Source of the DNA: a virus
IMG/VR virus record: IMGVR_UViG_3300049489_000400
Span: 34,718 to 98,717 of that record
Reading direction: 5' to 3' (one strand)
DNA: 64,000 nucleotides
Part shown: one piece after another, positions 9,204 to 16,259 of the stretch
Numbering within the stretch: position 1 is the first letter of the stretch
Layout of the letters: each line of letters starts with the position of its first letter
Notes under the pieces: generated by a model
What the model was told of the DNA's origin: nothing
Database searches by the model: none
The model's input: only the letters and a program-made list of their open reading frames with translations
Position numbers and translations under genes: made by a program

Positions 9204-10393
9204 TACATTTTTCCAATTGGAGAAGTCAAATTAACAGAAACTATCTCTTTGTCTTTAACCTTAGAAGCAAAGAAATTAACAGCTAATGCTATTATATCTA
9301 ACGATGGGTAAAAGTTAGAAAGATTAGATATTTTGTCAATCGTTTTCCACTTGTCTGAGTCAGTTCTCGAAGTCGATTTGTATTCTACATACATCATCAA
9401 AAGATCATAAACCAAATGAAGATATTTTGAGAAATGCATCAATGTTTGCTCTTCTGTTTCTGTTATTCTTTTTCCAGACTTTATTGAGTCTATGATCATG
9501 CTAAGGAAATAATCTACCTCTGCTAATCTAGGTTCAATTGATTCTGAATCGAAATTCATATCCATTCTTGCTGGAACAAATACATCGTACAAATCTTCAA
9601 ACTGACCATTACTCAACTGAACCTCATCATACATTTTCCAAGCAATAGGATTATCATTATATATATGAAGACTTTGAGAATTGTGAGTTTGAGTGCCTAA
9701 CTCAATACCTAAAATGTTAGCCATAATTTCAGTCAAGAAACTGAATTGGAAAACATTAGTGGGTAAACCCCAATGTAAATCATTACTTCTGTTAGAAATA
9801 GTCGTTCTCAATTTTCCATTTCTGATTTTCAAGAATACCATATCGTTACAAGGCAAATCCTTAGATTTAGTTCCTAAGTCCAAATCTGCATTCCAAATCT
9901 GCATAACTGCTCTTCTGGTTTCAGAATCTTTATGAAGGTCTTTTAGGGTCTGAAGAATCTGATCAACACCTTTATTCATTTGCTCTACTGCGTGACCATT
10001 ATTCTCTGGTGAGGTAGGTAAAGTCCTATCGAAAGAGGAAACACCATGTTTTCTCAGTCTAAACCCATATGGAGCATGGAAATTAACCCCATCGTCAGAA
10101 TAATTCTTCATATTAGAATTGAAGATATCAAGAAATGCTACATCTTTCTCTCCTTTGAAAATCCAAATAGCTTCAGCAAGAAGGAAAAATATGTTTATAT
10201 CTCTACCATTGTTTCCTACACAACGTCTGTACGGATTAGTGATTGTTGTCTTGAAGTCTATAATTTCTTTAGTATCCCCATTTCTGCTCTCTACAGAATC
10301 TCCATTCTCAATAACGTACTTGTTTATGAAAGGATAAGTTGAAGAGAAATTACTTGTCACAACAGAATCATTAATAATATTTTTCAAAGTCAT
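9203..10393 (-). CDS. Thymidylate synthase-family enzyme; possible dUMP hydroxymethylase
   Basis: A 396-residue ThyA-family protein, much longer than bacterial ThyA (about 264). Family features are EAIWIFKG at about 74, the phosphate-binding pair RR at 160-161, the catalytic Cys182 in LPCND, RSNDLHWGLPTN ending in the uracil-reading Asn213, and SLHIYNDN at 241-248. Asn213 rather than Asp argues for dUMP rather than dCMP as substrate. The residue after the catalytic Cys is Asn where canonical ThyA has His. The long form and a hypermodification-type gene elsewhere in the window make a 5-hydroxymethyl-dUMP synthase plausible. Ordinary dTMP synthesis remains possible. The gene directly precedes the DNA polymerase. 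Confidence 0.85.
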   Translation of the reverse strand: MTLKNIINDSVVTSNFSSTYPFINKYVIENGDSVESRNGDTKEIIDFKTTITNPYRRCVGNNGRDINIFFLLAEAIWIFKGEKDVAFLDIFNSNMKNYSDDGVNFHAPYGFRLRKHGVSSFDRTLPTSPENNGHAVEQMNKGVDQILQTLKDLHKDSETRRAVMQIWNADLDLGTKSKDLPCNDMVFLKIRNGKLRTTISNRSNDLHWGLPTNVFQFSFLTEIMANILGIELGTQTHNSQSLHIYNDNPIAWKMYDEVQLSNGQFEDLYDVFVPARMDMNFDSESIEPRLAEVDYFLSMIIDSIKSGKRITETEEQTLMHFSKYLHLVYDLLMMYVEYKSTSRTDSDKWKTIDKISNLSNFYPSLDIIALAVNFFASKVKDKEIVSVNLTSPIGKM

Positions 10394-10425
10394 AATAAAG
10401 ATTTTTATTTTTAGTAACTATGCGA

Positions 10426-10451
10426 AAAAGGCACCCAATCGAGTGCCTTTT
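10426..10451 (-). terminator. Intrinsic terminator between acidic-protein gene and thyA-like gene
   Basis: A perfect 9-bp stem (AAAAGGCAC/GTGCCTTTT) with an 8-base loop is followed by T residues on the minus strand. It ends the transcript of the acidic protein gene before the thyA-polymerase group. The minus-strand loop contains CGATTG, as does the loop of the terminator at 18020-18043. Confidence 0.85.
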
Positions 10452-10470
10452 ACAAATCTTAAAAGTATTA

Positions 10471-11484
10471 TTACTTCTTAGCTTTCTTTTTCGCAGGAGC
10501 AGCTGGCGCTTCTTCTTTCTTTGAAGATTTAACTTTCTCAGCTTTTTTCGCATTTGAAGATTTCAAATCTTTCTCCATCTTCTCACGATTTTTCCCAAGC
10601 TTGTCATCTTTCTTAGAAAGGTTAGCTACAACTTCATCGAAACCATCTTTGTTTTCTTTGATACATTCTACCAACTCATCTAATGAGATTCCCATCACAA
10701 GCATGTTACCAGACCATGATTTTTTGATTTCAAAATCTTCTCCGAACAAATCACGTAAAACATTCTCGTCACGTACTGAAGACATGTAAACACGTCCGAT
10801 GATTTCTCCATCTTTCGTAACTTTAGGTGAATCGAAAGACATGAATACTTTCTTGTTATTCTTACCTAAGAATTTAACAGAAACACCTCCGTTAGCAATA
10901 AAGTTGTATTCAAAATCTTTTCCTAATGCTTTCTTCAACGCATCGAATTTTTTCGCATCCTCTTCTGACTGTAAAGGATTCAAACGCTTAGAAACTTTCG
11001 GCTCAGCTTTTGCTTTCTCCTTTTTTGTAGTTTCTTTTTTAGCTTTCTTATCAGCTGATTTTTGAACTTTGTCGTTCTTTTTCTCAACTTCTACACTTTT
11101 CTTAGAAGATGATTTTTTCTTTGGAGCAGGCTCTTCATCTTCCTCTTCTTCATCCTCGTCCTCATCTTCCTCTTCTTCATCCTCGTCGTCTGAATCATCC
11201 TCATCCTCATCCTCGTCATCAGAATCTTCGTCTTCATCTTCTGAATCCTCGTCCTCAACTTCGTCAGCTAAATCGTCATTAGCTTGTTCGCTATCTTCAT
11301 ACATAGCATCTACCATTTCGAACAAATCTTCATACGAATCATCGTCCACGTCTTCGATATCATTCTCATTCAAGAATTCAATCATTTGCTTTCTCGCTTC
11401 TTCAACGGTACTAACACCTTTGATTCCTACGCCAGCAAGTTCCTTAACTTGTTCCTTGCTCAACTTTACTTCTTTCTTTGCCAT
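10471..11484 (-). CDS. Hypothetical protein with long acidic and Lys-rich linker
   Basis: A 337-residue protein in three parts. An N-terminal helical domain (about 1-70) is followed by an almost pure Asp/Glu/Ser stretch and then a Lys-rich stretch (about 70-175). A folded-looking domain (about 178-285) contains YNFIANGGVSVKFLGKNNK. The C-terminus is Lys/Ala-rich. I do not recognise the family. The mix of acidic and basic tracts resembles the tail of the gp32-like protein in this window, suggesting a DNA-metabolism partner. It has its own putative promoter element (11567-11623) and its own terminator (10426-10451), so it is probably a monocistronic, well-expressed unit. Confidence 0.75.
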   Translation of the reverse strand: MAKKEVKLSKEQVKELAGVGIKGVSTVEEARKQMIEFLNENDIEDVDDDSYEDLFEMVDAMYEDSEQANDDLADEVEDEDSEDEDEDSDDEDEDEDDSDDEDEEEEDEDEDEEEEDEEPAPKKKSSSKKSVEVEKKNDKVQKSADKKAKKETTKKEKAKAEPKVSKRLNPLQSEEDAKKFDALKKALGKDFEYNFIANGGVSVKFLGKNNKKVFMSFDSPKVTKDGEIIGRVYMSSVRDENVLRDLFGEDFEIKKSWSGNMLVMGISLDELVECIKENKDGFDEVVANLSKKDDKLGKNREKMEKDLKSSNAKKAEKVKSSKKEEAPAAPAKKKAKK

Positions 11485-11566
11485 AGCACTTTACAATTTA
11501 AAAATTAAAAATTATTCCTTGTTATTTGTTCTATTTAACTTTGTTAGAAACAATTATACAGCTAAA

Positions 11567-11623
11567 TTAGAAACTATTTTTTACTCTACAAAATTTTTTC
11601 CAAATTATTTTTGAAAAATTTTA
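11567..11623 (-). promoter_or_regulatory. Duplicated A/T-rich intergenic element, copy A (candidate promoter)
   Basis: This 57-base segment is nearly identical to 12507-12564. The shared core on the minus strand includes AATAATTTGGAAAAAATTTT and AAAAAATAGTTT. Each copy begins at the stop of one gene and lies 45-85 bases upstream of the next start. Conservation outside coding sequence indicates a regulatory role, most likely a promoter. It does not perfectly fit the Bacteroidota TTTG/TAnnTTTG consensus. The AAAAAATA segment is reminiscent of the TATAAATA box read by T4 gp55, but that is speculation. Confidence 0.55.
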
Positions 11624-12205
11624 ATCTTCTTGATAACTTACTGAAAACTCTCTAACTTCTGTATTGTTATTCAGTAAATAATCTTTAAGTATTTTCAAAT
11701 TTATTTTATTCGTTTCAGTTGGGTCTAATTTACTATTTTTGAAAATCTTCTCAATCTTAGTTTTATCAGCACCCTTTAGATGGAATTTTATCATCTTTCT
11801 TTCTTGACCTTTAAATAGGCTCAATACATCGAAACCGTCAATTACAAATTCCATATTTTCCGCATCAAGAATTTCTTTATGCTCTCTTCCATAATCAAAG
11901 TTAATTTGAGACATAGGAATCATTTTAACTTTATTTATGTCTTTGATGAAGTCTCTTGATTTATTCAATAATGCGCTTCTAAGATAGGCTTCCATCGGAA
12001 CTGGCTTACAACGTCCTGTTTTCTTGTACTCTGCCCATTTCTTAGCGTACATCTTAATAGAAGTGAACAATTTCTCCTTTAATTCTTGAACAATATCTTG
12101 TTTCTCCATTCCGATATTGTTTTCAGACCAAATCTTGTCTGCATAATACTTCGCTAAATGCTCGAACTTGAAGTAGTATCTTTCTGTTAAAGTCATCTTA
12201 TTCAT
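11621..12205 (-). CDS. Sigma-factor-like protein (gp55-type candidate)
   Basis: A 194-residue protein. A sigma region 2-like segment reads KQDIVQELKEKLFTSIKMY, then MEAYLRSALLNKSRDFIKDI, as in ECF and phage sigma factors. The C-terminal part (KGADKTKIEKIF, then NLKILKDYL) could be a short region 4-like helix-turn-helix. T4 gp55, the late sigma factor, is of similar size and likewise sits in the replication/recombination region. If correct, it would direct host RNA polymerase to phage promoters, perhaps for the virion genes. It overlaps the next gene upstream by 4 bases. Sequence signal is moderate; assignment is inference. Confidence 0.55.
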   Translation of the reverse strand: MNKMTLTERYYFKFEHLAKYYADKIWSENNIGMEKQDIVQELKEKLFTSIKMYAKKWAEYKKTGRCKPVPMEAYLRSALLNKSRDFIKDINKVKMIPMSQINFDYGREHKEILDAENMEFVIDGFDVLSLFKGQERKMIKFHLKGADKTKIEKIFKNSKLDPTETNKINLKILKDYLLNNNTEVREFSVSYQED

Positions 12206-12462
12206 GCTTCGAATGTTTCAGCGTTATCAAATAATTCCATTAACAATTCTCTCAAATCATCAATCTTCATCCAACCCACTAAATCATCGTTAACATAAAT
12301 ATCCCCTGATACAGGATTAGCATCGTCTTCATTCCATTTATAGAAATTGACTTTAATTTCATCACCCTCTTTTATTTGAATAGCGTTACCATCGATAATG
12401 GTTTGGGTGTTTCTTTCTGACTTTCTCGTTCTGATGAACTCAGTCGTACCAACTTTTGACAT
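12202..12462 (-). CDS. Hypothetical small acidic protein
   Basis: An 86-residue acidic protein with strand-rich pattern (DEIKVNFYKW, GDIYVNDDLVGWMKIDDL) and no recognised motif. It has a leader of about 45 bases downstream of the duplicated intergenic element (12507-12564), so it is likely the first gene of the unit that also contains the sigma-like gene. Function unknown; possibly a regulator given the company. Confidence 0.65.
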   Translation of the reverse strand: MSKVGTTEFIRTRKSERNTQTIIDGNAIQIKEGDEIKVNFYKWNEDDANPVSGDIYVNDDLVGWMKIDDLRELLMELFDNAETFEA

Positions 12463-12506
12463 AATTTACAGTTTAATAGTTTACAATAATAAAATTCTAA
12501 AGCGAA

Positions 12507-12564
12507 TTTCTAAACTATTTTTTAATAGGCAAAATTTTTTCCAAATTATTTTTAAAAAATTCTA
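12507..12564 (-). promoter_or_regulatory. Duplicated A/T-rich intergenic element, copy B (candidate promoter)
   Basis: Second copy of the element described at 11567-11623, matching it over about 57 bases with only scattered differences. It overlaps the last codons of the gene ending at 12552 and precedes the gene starting at 12462. In copy A, A-rich and T-rich arms form an imperfect inverted repeat (AAAATTTTTTC/GAAAAATTTT), which is weaker here. Confidence 0.55.
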
Positions 12565-12977
12565 CGAATCTGTATTAAACCTACAGAAATATTTTCTGAA
12601 TTTTTTTCTATAATAGCTGTACTATCAAATAAATCGTAACTTATCAATCGACATCCTTGACCGTTATAAGAAAAATCTGACCCAATAAAGTAGTAGAAGT
12701 ATTTGTCTCTTTTGTTAAAACCTTCAGGCATATTTTCTGAACCGAAAAGTTGCTCAGTCATATCTCTTTTCAATTCTTCATCATCGAAAATAGAAATTAA
12801 CATATTCTTTTTAGATATGTCATTTATTTTGTCTTTTTTGAATTGTAGAACCTTTTTGAACTTAGCCTTATCATCTGACGATGGGTAAATCTTTGTTCTT
12901 AGTTCATACAATAAATATTCCAATTGCAATCTATTGAAATATTCAAGAATCGAAATATGTCTGTCTTTCGGCTTCAT
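12552..12977 (-). CDS. Hypothetical protein downstream of primase
   Basis: A 141-residue protein without a recognisable motif. The N-terminal half is helical and basic. The C-terminal half is strand-rich (YFYYFIGSDFSYNGQGCRLISY). It overlaps the primase gene by 4 bases and so is co-translated with it. Location suggests a replication-associated role, but nothing in the sequence defines one. Confidence 0.65.
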   Translation of the reverse strand: MKPKDRHISILEYFNRLQLEYLLYELRTKIYPSSDDKAKFKKVLQFKKDKINDISKKNMLISIFDDEELKRDMTEQLFGSENMPEGFNKRDKYFYYFIGSDFSYNGQGCRLISYDLFDSTAIIEKNSENISVGLIQIRRIF

Positions 12978-13960
12978 AACTTGATCTTTACAGCTCTTCT
13001 ATTAAATTTTTCCACTGACATTAATCTATCAAACATATTAATAACATCCTCTTCTGAAGAGTCATTTATATCCTTACCAATAGTATAAGTCATTTCAACT
13101 TGGAAGAAATTTGACAATATGCTACCATACTTTTTCATTTCTGGTATTGCATCATCATCGAAAATCAGAATGATTTTCTTCAAATTCTTACTCAACATTT
13201 TTAATATCTGAAATTGGCTGATCTTTTTGCCGAATGTAGCACAACATTTTATTTCGTCTTGTTCGTCAAGACACAATATGTTATCTAATGTTATCTTATC
13301 AATTAGACCTTCTACTAATATCAAAGTATTTGTATTTTCATTGATTTCGTCATAACCAAAAAGAAGATTTGAAAATTTAGCACCTTTGTCATTTCTGTAT
13401 CTCGGCTTCTTGATTCCTGTCTCTTTCTCGTATTTCTTTATCTTTTCCTTGCTCCAATTCAACCTGGCTACATAACCTTTAACTTCAGATTCCTCCTTAA
13501 TAAGGAATATGACATAGTCTTTTAATGAAGGTTTTAAATCTGTATAACCAATATCGAATTTATGGAAATTATCAGAATTTATTTTTCGATTTTCAAGATA
13601 TTTATCTGAATAGACTCTCTTGAAACCAACAGGTTTTTTCCTTTCAGGTGTTTCTACATCAATTTCTTCTTCAAATTCTGAAATCTCAGTAAGTAAGGTT
13701 ATTTTGTTTCTATCAATAGATTTGTATTCTCCTAATAGAAATAACTTATTTACAGCTACAAGTAACTTTATTATGTTACCCTCTTCACCGCATTTTTTAC
13801 AATCCCAAAGTTGAGTATCTCTTTGAATATAAAAGTGACCATTCTTTCCACATAATGGACAATCTGAAATGTAGTGATTCCTAGAACCAAGTTTAACCTT
13901 ACCAAGTATTGATTTTAAATCCTCATCCGATATTTTTGAGTTATTCCTCATCGTCCTCAA
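12974..13960 (-). CDS. DNA primase (CHC2 zinc finger plus TOPRIM)
   Basis: A 328-residue DnaG/gp61-type primase. The zinc-binding CHC2 region has C34-P-L-C37 and C54-K-K-C57. The TOPRIM domain shows LILVEGLIDK at about 213-222 and IFDDDA at 266-271, carrying the metal-binding Glu and Asp residues. It lays down RNA primers for lagging-strand synthesis and probably works with the DnaB-type helicase encoded just upstream, with which it overlaps by 20 bases. It is shorter than bacterial DnaG because the C-terminal helicase-binding domain is missing, as is common in phages. Confidence 0.92.
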   Translation of the reverse strand: MRTMRNNSKISDEDLKSILGKVKLGSRNHYISDCPLCGKNGHFYIQRDTQLWDCKKCGEEGNIIKLLVAVNKLFLLGEYKSIDRNKITLLTEISEFEEEIDVETPERKKPVGFKRVYSDKYLENRKINSDNFHKFDIGYTDLKPSLKDYVIFLIKEESEVKGYVARLNWSKEKIKKYEKETGIKKPRYRNDKGAKFSNLLFGYDEINENTNTLILVEGLIDKITLDNILCLDEQDEIKCCATFGKKISQFQILKMLSKNLKKIILIFDDDAIPEMKKYGSILSNFFQVEMTYTIGKDINDSSEEDVINMFDRLMSVEKFNRRAVKIKL

Positions 13961-15305
13961 AATCTAAGATATATTCGATTGTTTTCTTTCTGTCGTAGAA
14001 TCTCGACCTTGAATAATTTGTAATCAATTTAACAGTTTGACCTGAAGCATATTCACGCATCTTATCTATGAATATCCTAACTCTAGGACAGCTATCTCCA
14101 TTTTTGTCTACGAATTTCATTTCATCATAAGACTGATTAAGAGTGAAGAAAAAGTCAAATGGTCTAATTTTACCCTTATCTTCAGACAAATATTCCCTAG
14201 TCATAACAAAATTTATATCCTTCTTCAACTCTGAAGGTAGGCTTGATGCTTGTGTTACAGTAGCTACAACTACATCGAACTCCATAGCAATCTCTTTTAG
14301 ATGACGACCTATTTTCTGTTGTCGGTGACGTTCATTCGTTGGCCCATATACTATTCCATCTCCTAACTCAATCAACTCTAAATAGTCAATACAAACCAAA
14401 TCTAACTCATCTCCGTAAATCTTTTTTAAGTCCTTTACGTTTTTACGAATATCATTGATTGTAGCACCTCCGAATTTTTCATATGCTTCTACAAAAATTT
14501 CACCTCTCATCTTTTTCAAGACAGCTTTTACTTTTTTGTATCGGTCATCTTCAATCTCACCTCTTTTTATATCATGGTATAATGCTCCTGTCCAAGCAGC
14601 ATCTAATCTATTCATGACTTGTTTTTCAGTACCTTCTATTTGAAATAAAGCAACTTTAGAACCTCTTCTTGAAGTTTGAACAGCATAATGGACAAGGAAC
14701 TGAGATTTACCCATCCCTGATTCTGCCATTAATAAAACTGTTTCACCTGTCTCTGGACCACCTTTAGAAACATCGTCCATCTGTTCTATACAGAATGGTA
14801 CTTTCCTTCTAGGTGATTCATTCAACATCCTTTCAATCTGACGACTTTCAAAATCGCCATATACTTTGTTGAAATACTTCTCTTTGATTGAAAATTTTGA
14901 AAGTTCTTCAGCACCTTTTATAAAAGTAGAATAAGCCTTGCTTTGCTCACCTCTATTGTATAATTCTCCAGAAGATTGAAACAACTCTACAAATTTACTT
15001 TCTTTTATAAAATCCTGAAATGATTCAATAACAGTATTCTGGTCTACATTGTCAACTACCTTTATCTCATAAATTAAATCCCTTACCTTTTCATCTTTTC
15101 TAAACTCAATTTGAAGAACCCCGAGTGAAGGAATCTTGCCATTTAATGTATAAAGTTGTAAAGCCTTTTTCCACAACTTCTTTTCGTGCTCGTGAGTGAG
15201 ATATGAATATTTTAAATGCTCTGTTAAAACCTCGAAAAAATTATTATTTCTAAATGCACAGTTGAATAGCTCAATCACATATTCATCAGTCAAATTATTC
15301 TCCAT
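13941..15305 (-). CDS. DnaB-like replicative DNA helicase
   Basis: A 454-residue RecA-fold hexameric helicase. Walker A is AESGMGKS at residues 194-201, Walker B LDLVCIDYLEL at about 296-306, followed by RHRQQKIGRHLKEIAMEF and VVVATVTQAS, the family's H3/H4 motifs. The helical N-terminal 150 residues would be the primase-interacting domain. It unwinds the fork ahead of the DnaE-type polymerase. The primase gene follows with overlap, and a KilAC-like gene precedes with an 11-base overlap. The C-terminus is acidic. Confidence 0.93.
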   Translation of the reverse strand: MENNLTDEYVIELFNCAFRNNNFFEVLTEHLKYSYLTHEHEKKLWKKALQLYTLNGKIPSLGVLQIEFRKDEKVRDLIYEIKVVDNVDQNTVIESFQDFIKESKFVELFQSSGELYNRGEQSKAYSTFIKGAEELSKFSIKEKYFNKVYGDFESRQIERMLNESPRRKVPFCIEQMDDVSKGGPETGETVLLMAESGMGKSQFLVHYAVQTSRRGSKVALFQIEGTEKQVMNRLDAAWTGALYHDIKRGEIEDDRYKKVKAVLKKMRGEIFVEAYEKFGGATINDIRKNVKDLKKIYGDELDLVCIDYLELIELGDGIVYGPTNERHRQQKIGRHLKEIAMEFDVVVATVTQASSLPSELKKDINFVMTREYLSEDKGKIRPFDFFFTLNQSYDEMKFVDKNGDSCPRVRIFIDKMREYASGQTVKLITNYSRSRFYDRKKTIEYILDFEDDEE

Positions 15306-15639
15306 GTAATATCTTCTTAATTTCCGTATATCCTAACGGTGTTACGGTTACTTTTTGCACCAAACCTCTAAAACCTTTACGGTCAACCATCTCACCTCTT
15401 TGTATGAACCATTGAAGTCCTAGATACTTTTGAAATGGTAAATATCTACCTTGAACAGATTTTCCAAGAATCTGCTTTGAAGTTAAAACAGACAAAAATT
15501 TCTTATAAGAAACACCGCAATACTTAGCAGCTTGTTGCATGGTTATTTCCTTTAAAACCTTATTATTTATAGGTGTTACGTCTGGAAATGGAATCTCAGG
15601 ATGCTTTTCTTTATCGAAATCAAATCTTAATTGACTCAT
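15295..15639 (-). CDS. KilAC/ANT-domain-like protein
   Basis: A 114-residue protein. Its core reads ITMQQAAKYCGVSYKKFLSVL, followed by RYLPFQKYLGLQWF and VQKVTVTPLGYTEIKKIL. This matches the layout of the KilAC (phage antirepressor C-terminal) domain: a winged-helix-like start, the nLPyQeYid segment and a VTpkGxxyI end. KilAC proteins are usually fused to other domains; here the domain is almost alone. Being sandwiched between helicase and replication genes, it could be a DNA-binding regulator or a helicase-loading accessory. The latter is speculation. Confidence 0.6.
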   Translation of the reverse strand: MSQLRFDFDKEKHPEIPFPDVTPINNKVLKEITMQQAAKYCGVSYKKFLSVLTSKQILGKSVQGRYLPFQKYLGLQWFIQRGEMVDRKGFRGLVQKVTVTPLGYTEIKKILHGE

Positions 15640-15644
15640 AAGTT

Positions 15645-16259
15645 TTAATTTTTATAGTAACCTCTAAGTTTGTACACTTTATTGTAATTTTCTTCTAAAT
15701 ACTTCTTACATTCAGAAGACTTGTTACAAATACTGCAATACTTCGATTTATGATTATATAACGATGTACTTATAAGGCAATAACCAAATCCCTTAGAAGT
15801 GTTATGAAATCTAGCCTTTTCTTGCTCTTCGTGATCAGATACCTCTAAAAGTATCTTTTTGTATTCATTCGATGATTGATTGTCTCTCTCTTCAAATTTA
15901 ACATCCTTCTTCAGATTTTTACGAATGATAAAATCAGTCTTTTTCTTTTGCTTGTCAGTTCTTGAATTCCAACGCTCAATAGCTTTAGAACCAATAATCC
16001 ACTCTATCTGGATAGAAGTTCCTTTGCCATATTTAGCGTCATGCTTATACCAATAATTGAATTGATACTCCATGAACTTCTTCAAGTTATCCTCAGCTAC
16101 AAAATCAGAATTAGTTATTGATTTGAATAATTCTATGAAATTAAGAATCATAGTATTCCTAGTTGGAGTCATCTTGAATTTATAAGATTTATTTTTTGTA
16201 ATTTGTATAGTGTAATACTTATACAAATCTACCACAAGTCTTAAATCTTTATTCATCAA
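15645..16259 (-). CDS. Hypothetical replication-region protein with C-terminal Cys cluster
   Basis: A 204-residue basic protein, mostly helical, with a C-terminal cysteine cluster (KYCSICNKSSECKKYL) that could bind zinc or an iron-sulfur cluster. I do not recognise the family. It overlaps the UvsW-like helicase gene by 11 bases and precedes the KilAC-like and DnaB-like genes. A replication-accessory role (for example loader or nuclease) is a guess from context only. Confidence 0.65.
   Translation of the reverse strand: MMNKDLRLVVDLYKYYTIQITKNKSYKFKMTPTRNTMILNFIELFKSITNSDFVAEDNLKKFMEYQFNYWYKHDAKYGKGTSIQIEWIIGSKAIERWNSRTDKQKKKTDFIIRKNLKKDVKFEERDNQSSNEYKKILLEVSDHEEQEKARFHNTSKGFGYCLISTSLYNHKSKYCSICNKSSECKKYLEENYNKVYKLRGYYKN

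Noticed and set aside
10371-10553. 60-codon minus-strand frame across the end of the acidic protein gene
   Set aside because: It is a shifted frame of the Lys-rich C-terminus and runs through the terminator hairpin into the thyA-like start.
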